This document shows, in pieces, positions 7,368-14,368 of a DNA stretch of 21,385 bases (its first letter is position 1; each line of letters begins with the position of its first letter). The position numbers and the translations under genes are program-made. The stretch comes from Acidobacteriota bacterium (GTDB lineage Bacteria > Acidobacteriota > Vicinamibacteria > Vicinamibacterales > SCN-69-37). Under the pieces are notes generated by a model, which made no database searches, had not been told where the DNA came from, and was given only the letters and a program-made list of their open reading frames with translations. The stretch lies in contig JANLHE010000127.1 in the NCBI GenBank assembly GCA_024653875.1, positions 1 through 21,385 on the forward strand, in the 5' to 3' direction.

Positions 7368-10300
7368 TGTCGAAGCACAGCGTCCGGTGGATCAAAGACG
7401 AGGACAAGGCGTCACTGCGCCAGTGGGAAGAGTTCTACCGGAACCGCTGGCAGCACGACAAGATCGTTCGCAGCACCCACGGCGTGAACTGCACGGGCGG
7501 CTGCTCGTGGGGGATTTACGTCAAGGACGGCATCGTCACCTGGGAAATGCAACAGCTCGATTACCCGCTGCTGCAGGACGGGATTCCGCCGTACGAGCCG
7601 CGCGGGTGCCAGCGGGGTATCTCGTTTTCCTGGTATCTCTACAGCCCGATCCGCGTCCGGTACCCGTACGTGCGAGGCGCGTTGCTGGATCTGTGGACCG
7701 CGGCCAGGGCGGAGCATGACGACCCGGTCGAGGCGTGGCGGTCGCTCGTCGAGGATCCGGTCAAGCGGGCGCGGTGGCAAACGGCCCGAGGGAAGGGTGG
7801 CTTCCGCCGGTTCGACTGGGACACCGCGCTCGAGCTGATCGCGGCCGCGAATTTGTACACCATCAAGAAATACGGCCCCGATCGCATCACCGGCTTCTCG
7901 CCCATCCCCGCGATGTCGATGATCAGCTACGCGTCCGGCACCCGGTATCTGCAGTTGATTGGCGGCAGCGCGCTGTCCTTCTACGACTGGTACAGCGATC
8001 TCCCGCCCGCGTCCCCAGAGACCTGGGGTGAGCAAACCGACGTGCACGAGTCGGCCGACTGGTACAACGCCAAGCTGATCGCGGCGGTCGGCTCGAATCT
8101 GAACATGACCCGAACGCCCGACTGCCACTTCGTGGCCGAAGCACGTCACAACGGCTCGAAGCTGTGGGTCTTCGCGCCCGATTTCAACCAGGTCGCGAAG
8201 TACGCCGACGAGTGGATGGCGATCAACGCCGGTCAGGACGGCGCGTGGTGGATGGCGGTCAATCACGTCCTCCTCAAGGAGTTTCATCACGACCAGACCA
8301 TTCCGTACTTCGCCGACTACACCAAGCGCTACACCGACGCCCCGCTGCTCGTCGAGTTGCACCAGCGCGACGGCGCCTGGCACGCCGGCCAGTTGCTGCG
8401 GGCCAACCGGCTGGCCGATTACCAGGCCGTCGAGAATGGGGACTGGCAATTCCTGATGTGGGACACCTTGGAATCGCGGCCGAAGATGCCGATGGGCAGC
8501 GTCGGTTTCCGATGGAGCACGGAGAAGGGCAAGTGGAACCTCCAGTTGAAGGACGGCCTGCTGGGGTCGGACATCGACCCGCAGCTCACGTTCCTCTCGG
8601 CGTCCGATGCGGAGGTGCCGGTGACCTTCGACGATTTCGGCCAGGGCGCGACGCTCAGCCGCTCGGTGCCCGCCAAGCGCGTCCGGCTCGCCGACGGCTC
8701 CACGGCGACCGTGACGACGGTGTACGACCTGTTGATGGCGCAGTACGGCGTCCCGCGCGGCCTCGCCGGGGCCTACCCTGCCGACTACAACGACGCCTCG
8801 GCGCCGTACACGCCGGCATGGTCCGAGCAGTACACCGGCCTCGGTCGTGACACGCTCATCCGTTTTGCGCGCGAATGGGGGGAGACGGCGCGTCTGACCA
8901 ACGGGAAGTGCATCGTCATTATCGGTGCCGGCATCAACCACTGGTACCACAACAACCTGATGTACCGATCGGCCATCCACGCGCTGATGTTCTGCGGTTG
9001 CGTGGGCGTGAATGGCGGCGGCCTCGCGCACTACGTCGGCCAGGAGAAGCTTGCTCCCGGCGAGCCGTGGTCCGCGATGGCGTTCGGACGCGACTGGCAC
9101 GCCGCGGCCCGCCTGCAGAACGCGCCAAGCTGGCACTACATCAACACCGACCAGTGGCGGTACGAGCGTGACTTCACCGACTACCACACGGTGCCCGATG
9201 CCGGCGGGCGGCCGACGCTGGCCAAGGGCCACACAGCGGACATCCAGGTGCTCGCCGTTCGGAATGGCTGGCTGCCGTTCTACCCGCAGTTCGATCGCAG
9301 TCCGCTCCAGGTCGCCGCGGAGGCGCAGGCGGCCGGCGCGACAACCGACGCGGACATCGTCAGCCACGTGGTGGAGGACCTGAAGGCCCGGCGGCTCAAG
9401 TTCGCGGTGGCGGATCCGGATGCGCCGGAGAACTGGCCGCGCGTCTGGTTCATCTGGCGCGGCAACGCGCTGATGTCCAGCGCGAAGGGGCACGAGTACT
9501 TCCTCCACCACTACCTCGGCACCCACACGAACAAGCTGGCGACGGAGGTCGCCGAAGGCTCGGTGAAGGAGATCGTCTGGCACGAGCATGCGCCGGTGGG
9601 CAAGATGGACCTGGTCGTCGATCTGAACTTCCGCATGGACACGTCGGCGCTCTACTCCGACATCGTGCTGCCGGCCGCCACGTTCTATGAAAAGGCCGAT
9701 CTCAACTCGACGGACCTTCACAGCTTCATTCATCCGCTTTCAGCGGCCGTGCCGCCGTCGTGGGAGTCGAAGAGCGACTGGCAGATCTTCCGCGCGATCG
9801 CCAAGAAGCTGTCGGAACTGGCACCGCGGCACTTTCCCGAACCGGTCAAGGACATCGTCGCCTCGCCGCTCGCGCACGATACCATCGCGGAAATCGCGCA
9901 GCCGGCCATCCGCGACTGGTATGCCGGCGAAGTCGAGGCCATCCCGGGAAAGACGATGCCCGGGCTGAAGGTGGTCACGCGCGACTACCGCAACATCTAC
10001 AACCAGTACATCTCGTTCGGGCCGCTGGTGCGCAGTGGCGGTCTTGGCGCGCATGGCACGCACTACGATGTCCAGGACGTGTACGACGCGGCCGTCGCGC
10101 GCGGGCCGGTGCAAAAGTGGGGGGGTGGCACGTATCCCTCGCTGCTGTGCGACGAAGAGGCGTGCAACATCATCCTTGAATTCGCGACGACCACCAATGG
10201 CGAGCTGGCGTACCGGTCCTACCTCAACACGCAGGAACGCGTGGGGCTGCCGCTGACCCATCTCGCGGAGAAGTCACGCAGCGTGCGAACCGACTACAAG

Positions 10301-11008
10301 GGCATCCAGGCCCGGCCGCAGCGGTTCGTGAACAGCCCGATGTGGTCTGGCTTGATGGACAACGGGCGTCCGTACTCGCCGTTTACCTACAACGTGGAGT
10401 GCCTGGTGCCGTGGCGGACGCTGACCGGCCGCCAGCACTTCTACCTGGACCATCAGGGCTACATCGATTTCGGCGAACACCTGCCGACGTACAAGCCGAA
10501 GCCTCAGCCGAAGGACTATGCGGACCTGCGCCTGAGCCAGCACGACGGCCCGACGCTGCAGCTCAACTACCTGACGCCGCACGGCAAGTGGCACATCCAC
10601 TCCACCTATGGCGACACGCACCGGATGATGACGCTGTCGCGCGGCATCGAGCCGCTGTGGATCAACGACCACGACGCGGCCTCCATCGAGATCAACGACA
10701 ACGACTGGGTGGAAGTCCACAACGACCACGGTGTCGTCGTGACGCGGGCCGTGGTCAGCGCGCGGATTCCGCGCGGCGTGTGTATCCAGTACCACTCTCC
10801 CGAGCGGACCCTGTCGGTGCCCCGGTCGCCGCTGCGCAAGAACCGGCGCGCCGGTGGCCACAACAGCCTGACGCGGACGCGCCTGAAGCCGAATCTGATG
10901 GTCGGCGGCTACGGGCAGTTCACGTACCACTTCAACTACTGGGGGCCGACGGGTGTCAACCGCGATACCCACATCCTCGTGCGCAAGCTGCCGCAGCTCA
11001 TCTGGTGA
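7364..11008 (+). CDS. narG: Respiratory nitrate reductase, catalytic alpha subunit NarG
   Basis: A 1214-residue molybdo-bis-PGD enzyme reducing nitrate to nitrite (E. coli NarG has 1247 residues). The FS0 cluster ligands are intact: H39, C43, C47 and C82, with the same H-x3-C-x3-C-x34-C spacing as E. coli. D226 in WGEQTDVHESADWYN corresponds to the Mo ligand Asp222. Long stretches match NarG, such as GPDRITGFSPIPAMSMISYA, SFYDWYSDLPPASP and YSDIVLPAATFYEK. There is no twin-arginine signal at the N-terminus (MMSKHSVRWIKDEDK), so this is the cytoplasm-facing type, making nitrate import by NarK necessary. The start at 7364 overlaps the cytochrome stop; the next ATG (7367) is better spaced from GAGG at 7358-7361 and is equally possible. 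No frameshift or missing segment is seen. Confidence 0.98.
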   Translation: MMSKHSVRWIKDEDKASLRQWEEFYRNRWQHDKIVRSTHGVNCTGGCSWGIYVKDGIVTWEMQQLDYPLLQDGIPPYEPRGCQRGISFSWYLYSPIRVRYPYVRGALLDLWTAARAEHDDPVEAWRSLVEDPVKRARWQTARGKGGFRRFDWDTALELIAAANLYTIKKYGPDRITGFSPIPAMSMISYASGTRYLQLIGGSALSFYDWYSDLPPASPETWGEQTDVHESADWYNAKLIAAVGSNLNMTRTPDCHFVAEARHNGSKLWVFAPDFNQVAKYADEWMAINAGQDGAWWMAVNHVLLKEFHHDQTIPYFADYTKRYTDAPLLVELHQRDGAWHAGQLLRANRLADYQAVENGDWQFLMWDTLESRPKMPMGSVGFRWSTEKGKWNLQLKDGLLGSDIDPQLTFLSASDAEVPVTFDDFGQGATLSRSVPAKRVRLADGSTATVTTVYDLLMAQYGVPRGLAGAYPADYNDASAPYTPAWSEQYTGLGRDTLIRFAREWGETARLTNGKCIVIIGAGINHWYHNNLMYRSAIHALMFCGCVGVNGGGLAHYVGQEKLAPGEPWSAMAFGRDWHAAARLQNAPSWHYINTDQWRYERDFTDYHTVPDAGGRPTLAKGHTADIQVLAVRNGWLPFYPQFDRSPLQVAAEAQAAGATTDADIVSHVVEDLKARRLKFAVADPDAPENWPRVWFIWRGNALMSSAKGHEYFLHHYLGTHTNKLATEVAEGSVKEIVWHEHAPVGKMDLVVDLNFRMDTSALYSDIVLPAATFYEKADLNSTDLHSFIHPLSAAVPPSWESKSDWQIFRAIAKKLSELAPRHFPEPVKDIVASPLAHDTIAEIAQPAIRDWYAGEVEAIPGKTMPGLKVVTRDYRNIYNQYISFGPLVRSGGLGAHGTHYDVQDVYDAAVARGPVQKWGGGTYPSLLCDEEACNIILEFATTTNGELAYRSYLNTQERVGLPLTHLAEKSRSVRTDYKGIQARPQRFVNSPMWSGLMDNGRPYSPFTYNVECLVPWRTLTGRQHFYLDHQGYIDFGEHLPTYKPKPQPKDYADLRLSQHDGPTLQLNYLTPHGKWHIHSTYGDTHRMMTLSRGIEPLWINDHDAASIEINDNDWVEVHNDHGVVVTRAVVSARIPRGVCIQYHSPERTLSVPRSPLRKNRRAGGHNSLTRTRLKPNLMVGGYGQFTYHFNYWGPTGVNRDTHILVRKLPQLIW

Positions 11009-11018
11009 GGAGATCGAG

Positions 11019-12509
11019 ATGAACGTTCGCTCGCAGGTCTCGATGGTGTTTCATCTGGACAAATGTATCGGTTGCCACACGTGCAGCGTCGCGTGCAAGA
11101 ACATCTGGACGGATCGCAAGGGCACTGAGTACATGTGGTGGAACAACGTCGAGACGAAGCCCGGCACGGGCTATCCGACACAGTGGGAGGACCAGGACAA
11201 GTTCAATGGCGGATGGCAGGTCCAGGACGGCAAGCTGCAGCTCCGGTCGATGAGCAAGGCCAAGAGCGTGACGAATCTCTTTCACCATCCCAACATGCCG
11301 ACCCTTGACGACTATTACCACCCCTGGACGTACGATTATCAGCATCTGTTCAACGCGCCGGAGGGCACCGATCAGCCGACCGCCCGGCCGATTTCCATGG
11401 TCACCGGCGAGCCGTGCGAGATCAACGCCGGCCCGAACTGGGATGACGATCTTGGCGGATCGCCGGTGTACGCCGAGAGCGATCCCAACCTCGCCGGGCT
11501 GACAATAGAGCAGCGGCAGCAGTTGTCGGCCGTCGAGCGGCTCGTCTTTTTCTACTTCCCGAGGATCTGCAATCACTGCCTGAATCCGGCGTGCGTGGCC
11601 GCGTGCCCGTCCGGCGCCCTGTACAAACGCGGCGAGGACGGCATCGTGCTGGTGGACCAGACGCGCTGCCGCGCGTGGCGTGCGTGTATTGCCGCCTGCC
11701 CGTACAAGAAGGTGTATTTCAATTGGCACACCGGGAAGTCCGAGAAGTGCATTCTCTGCTTCCCGCGGCTGGAAACCGGACAGGCACCCGCGTGCTTCCA
11801 CTCGTGCGTGGGCCGGATCCGGTACCTCGGCGTGCTGTTGTATGACGCGGACAGGATCGAGGCGGTCGCGTCGAGCCCGGCGGAGGATCTGGTCGAAGCG
11901 CACCGCTCGATCGTTCTCGACCCCAGCGATCCCGCGGTCATCGCCGCCGCGCGCGCCAGCGGCGTCCATGACTCCGTGATCGACGCGGCCCAACGATCGC
12001 CGGTCTACAAGTTCGTCAAGATCTGGAAGATCGCGTTGCCGCCGCACATCGAGTTCCGCACGCTGCCGATGCTGTTCTACGTGCCGCCCATGGCGCCGGT
12101 GATGGCGAATCGAACGGGCGCGGTCGTTGATGGCGTGTCGACCGATCTGTTCTCCGACATTGACGACTCTCGCGTGCCGTTGCAGTTCCTGGCGAACCTG
12201 TTCGGCGCCGGGCACGGCGGGCCGGTGAAGTACGCGTTGCGCAAACAGAAAGCGGTGCGATGGTACCGGCGCGCCGTGACCGTTGGAGACGTGGACATGG
12301 CGACCGCCGAGCGGATGCTCCGCGAGGCCGACTGTTCGCCGGAGGAGGCGGAGGCCATCTATCGCCTCACGTCCCTCTGCACGTTCGACGACCGGTTTGT
12401 CATTCCACCGATGCAGCGCGAACAGGCGTTGGAGATGCTGGAAGGGCCGGAGCCGCATAAACAAGGCGCGGGCTTTGGCTTCATTGCCGGACCAAAGCGA
12501 GGCGTGTAG
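11019..12509 (+). CDS. narH: Respiratory nitrate reductase, iron-sulfur beta subunit NarH
   Basis: The 496-residue cytoplasmic electron-transfer subunit links NarI haem to NarG. All cluster ligands sit at the same residue numbers as in E. coli NarH: C16/C19/C22/C26, C184/C187/C192/C196, C217-W220-C223-C227 (Trp in place of Cys, giving the [3Fe-4S] cluster) and C244/C247/C259/C263. Landmark stretches are CRAWRACIAACPYKKVYFNW and CVGRIRYLGVLLYD. The ATG at 11019 has GAGGAGAT just upstream, 10 nt after the narG stop; the open frame extends upstream to 10953 inside narG, but that start is not credible. narJ follows with no gap. Confidence 0.98.
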   Translation: MNVRSQVSMVFHLDKCIGCHTCSVACKNIWTDRKGTEYMWWNNVETKPGTGYPTQWEDQDKFNGGWQVQDGKLQLRSMSKAKSVTNLFHHPNMPTLDDYYHPWTYDYQHLFNAPEGTDQPTARPISMVTGEPCEINAGPNWDDDLGGSPVYAESDPNLAGLTIEQRQQLSAVERLVFFYFPRICNHCLNPACVAACPSGALYKRGEDGIVLVDQTRCRAWRACIAACPYKKVYFNWHTGKSEKCILCFPRLETGQAPACFHSCVGRIRYLGVLLYDADRIEAVASSPAEDLVEAHRSIVLDPSDPAVIAAARASGVHDSVIDAAQRSPVYKFVKIWKIALPPHIEFRTLPMLFYVPPMAPVMANRTGAVVDGVSTDLFSDIDDSRVPLQFLANLFGAGHGGPVKYALRKQKAVRWYRRAVTVGDVDMATAERMLREADCSPEEAEAIYRLTSLCTFDDRFVIPPMQREQALEMLEGPEPHKQGAGFGFIAGPKRGV

Positions 12510-13016
12510 ATGGATGCCCTGACGCGACTTGGACCGTTGTTCGCCTACCCGGACGACCGATACGCGGCGCACATCCGCGCCGCGGGAGCCGATCATCCGG
12601 CGATAGCACGCTTTGCGGCACGCACCGAGGCGTTGGGCACGGCGATCTTGCAGGAACAGTTTACCGCCACCTTCGATCTGAACCCGGCCGCGGCGCTCGA
12701 AATCGGCTGGCACCTGTTCGGCGAGCAGTACGAACGCGGGCCGTTTCTCGTCATGCTGCGCGAGCGTCTGCGCGCGGCGGACATCAGCGAAGCCGGGGAC
12801 TTGCCCGATCACCTGCGGCACGTGCTGCCGCTTGTCGGCCTGATGGCGGGCGACGCGCGCGCGGCGTTCGCCACGCGTTACCTCACGCCGGCGCTCGACA
12901 AGATCGGGGCGGCCGTGCCGGACGACAATCCGTTCGCGGACCTCGTGCGCGCGGCCCGCGAGCTGACGGCGCAGGCCGCGCGGGCGGCCGACGCCAGCGG
13001 AGCAGGCCATGACTAA
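12510..13016 (+). CDS. narJ: Nitrate reductase assembly chaperone NarJ (TorD/DmsD family)
   Basis: A 168-residue all-helical cytoplasmic protein. Members of this family bind apo-NarG and assist insertion of the Mo cofactor and FS0; they are not part of the final enzyme. Diagnostic segments are TATFDLNPAAALEIGWHLFG, QYERGPFLVMLRERLRAADI and the short DLPDHLRHVLPLVGLM, matching the family's 'ELPDyLplvLEfL'. The N-terminus MDALTRLGPLFAYPDDRY is also typical ('LfaYPd'). The ATG directly follows the narH stop, with GAGG 7 nt upstream. It is shorter than E. coli NarJ. The end overlaps narI by 8 nt. Confidence 0.93.
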   Translation: MDALTRLGPLFAYPDDRYAAHIRAAGADHPAIARFAARTEALGTAILQEQFTATFDLNPAAALEIGWHLFGEQYERGPFLVMLRERLRAADISEAGDLPDHLRHVLPLVGLMAGDARAAFATRYLTPALDKIGAAVPDDNPFADLVRAARELTAQAARAADASGAGHD

Positions 13017-13707
13017 CGTCGCGCCTCTCTTCGACATGTTCCTCTTCGGCGCCCTGCCCTATGTGGCGTTGGCGCTGTTCGTGATCGCATCAGTCGTCCG
13101 CTACCGGATGATGCCGTACACGTATTCCAGCCTGTCCTCCCAGTTTCTGGAGAACCGCCAGCACTTCTGGGCGCTGGTGCCGCTCCACTACGGGATATTG
13201 ACGGTGCTGGCGGGCCACCTGATCGCATTCCTGTTTCCGCGCGAGGTCCTGGCCTGGAACGGCCGGCCGGTGCGACTCTACATCCTCGAGGTGACTGCCC
13301 TGGCATTCGGGGTCATGACGGTCATCGGCCTGGTGGCCGCCATGGTGCGGCGTCACTCGGTCCCGGCCATCGCCCGGGTCACGACCGGCCGCGACTGGAT
13401 CGTGCTGTCGCTGTTGTTGCTCCAGGCCGCCAGCGGCGTGATGGTCGCGGTCCTGTATCCGTGGGGCGCGTCCTGGTACGCCGCCATCGCGGTGCCATAC
13501 CTGCGATCGCTGTTCACGCTGACCCCTGATGTCACCATCCTGGCCGCGATGCCGTGGCTCATCAAGCTGCACATCGTCAACGCGTTCGTGCTCCTGGCGC
13601 TTGCGCCGTTCTCGCGGCTGGTGCATGTGCTGGTGGCACCGGTCCCGTACCTGTGGCGGAAGACGCAGGTCGCGCGCTGGTATCGCCGCCCGAAGGTGGC
13701 GCAGTGA
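13009..13707 (+). CDS. narI: Respiratory nitrate reductase, cytochrome b gamma subunit NarI
   Basis: A 232-residue membrane protein with five hydrophobic helices that oxidises quinol and passes electrons through two b haems to NarH. Histidines H60 and H70 (VPLHYGILTVLAGHLIAFLF) and H188 and H206 (IKLHIVNAFVLLALAPFSRL, then VHVL) keep the spacings of the four E. coli haem ligands (H56/H66 and H187/H205). The N-terminal MFLFGALPYVALALFVIASV resembles known NarI. The start overlaps the narJ end. The stop overlaps the GTG of actA (GTGA), so the join between nar and act genes is a true overlap with no promoter space. Confidence 0.96.
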   Translation: MTNVAPLFDMFLFGALPYVALALFVIASVVRYRMMPYTYSSLSSQFLENRQHFWALVPLHYGILTVLAGHLIAFLFPREVLAWNGRPVRLYILEVTALAFGVMTVIGLVAAMVRRHSVPAIARVTTGRDWIVLSLLLLQAASGVMVAVLYPWGASWYAAIAVPYLRSLFTLTPDVTILAAMPWLIKLHIVNAFVLLALAPFSRLVHVLVAPVPYLWRKTQVARWYRRPKVAQ

Positions 13708-14357
13708 ACCAGCGCATCACGGCGATTGTCCTGGCCACCGCGGTCGTCCTGGCCACGGCGGTCCTGGCGGCGCGCTCCGGCGTGGTGCACCTGCCGAGCA
13801 ACCAGCAGGACTACGAACCGGAGCAGCCCATCGCGTTTTCCCACCGGCTGCACGTGGGCGACCTGCGGATGGCGTGCCTCTATTGCCACCCGAATGCGGA
13901 ACGCAGTCGCGTGGCGGGCGTGCCGGCGACTGCCATCTGCATGAATTGCCACCGATTCGTGACAGCCCCGCTCGGTGCGGTTCGAGACGAGGAGCAACGG
14001 GCGGCGAAGGCGGGCCAAACGCCGCGACTGGTCGTCTCGTCCGAGTTGCGGAAGCTCTTCGACGCGATGGGACTCGACGAGCGCCTGCAGTCATCACCCG
14101 GGACGCCGCCGCGCCCGATCGTCTGGACCCGCGTCCACAATCTGCCGGATTACGTCGCGTTCGACCACCGGCCCCACGTGGCCGCCGGGGTCACGTGCCA
14201 GACGTGTCACGGCCCGGTCGAAACGATGGAGCGGGTCCGCCAGACGTCGGACCTCAGCATGGGCTGGTGCGTCAATTGCCATCGCGCGGCCAATCGGACG
14301 GGAATCGGCGGCAGGGCGGTCCGCGCGTCCATTGACTGCTCCACGTGCCACTACTGA
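13704..14357 (+). CDS. actA: Alternative complex III pentahaem cytochrome c subunit ActA
   Basis: A 217-residue protein with an N-terminal membrane helix (about 5-23) and five CxxCH sites: C58-H62, C79-H83, C165-H169, C189-H193 and C212-H216. ActA of ACIII is a membrane-anchored pentahaem protein of this size; phrases such as IAFSHRLHVGDLRMACLYCH and VAFDHRPHVAAGVTCQTCHG are typical. It passes electrons from ActB towards the periplasmic side of ACIII. The GTG at 13704 is set by overlap with the narI stop and by AAGGTGG upstream; no other start leaves the signal helix intact. actB follows after 11 nt. Confidence 0.93.
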   Translation: MNQRITAIVLATAVVLATAVLAARSGVVHLPSNQQDYEPEQPIAFSHRLHVGDLRMACLYCHPNAERSRVAGVPATAICMNCHRFVTAPLGAVRDEEQRAAKAGQTPRLVVSSELRKLFDAMGLDERLQSSPGTPPRPIVWTRVHNLPDYVAFDHRPHVAAGVTCQTCHGPVETMERVRQTSDLSMGWCVNCHRAANRTGIGGRAVRASIDCSTCHY

Positions 14358-14368
14358 GGACGTCAGTG

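Noticed and set aside
7364..7480. Possible twin-arginine signal on NarG (periplasmic-facing Nar as in some archaea).
   Set aside because: The N-terminus is short and charged with no RR-x-F-L motif or hydrophobic stretch, so NarG is taken as cytoplasmic.
7412..9733. Very long open frame on the minus strand opposite narG (773 codons).
   Set aside because: It lies wholly inside narG, its protein is Arg/Val/Gly-rich without any recognisable motif, and such frames arise from GC-rich codon use on the other strand.
10998..13037. Long minus-strand open frame opposite narH and narJ (679 codons).
   Set aside because: Opposite two genes with every ligand conserved; low-complexity composition and no family features.
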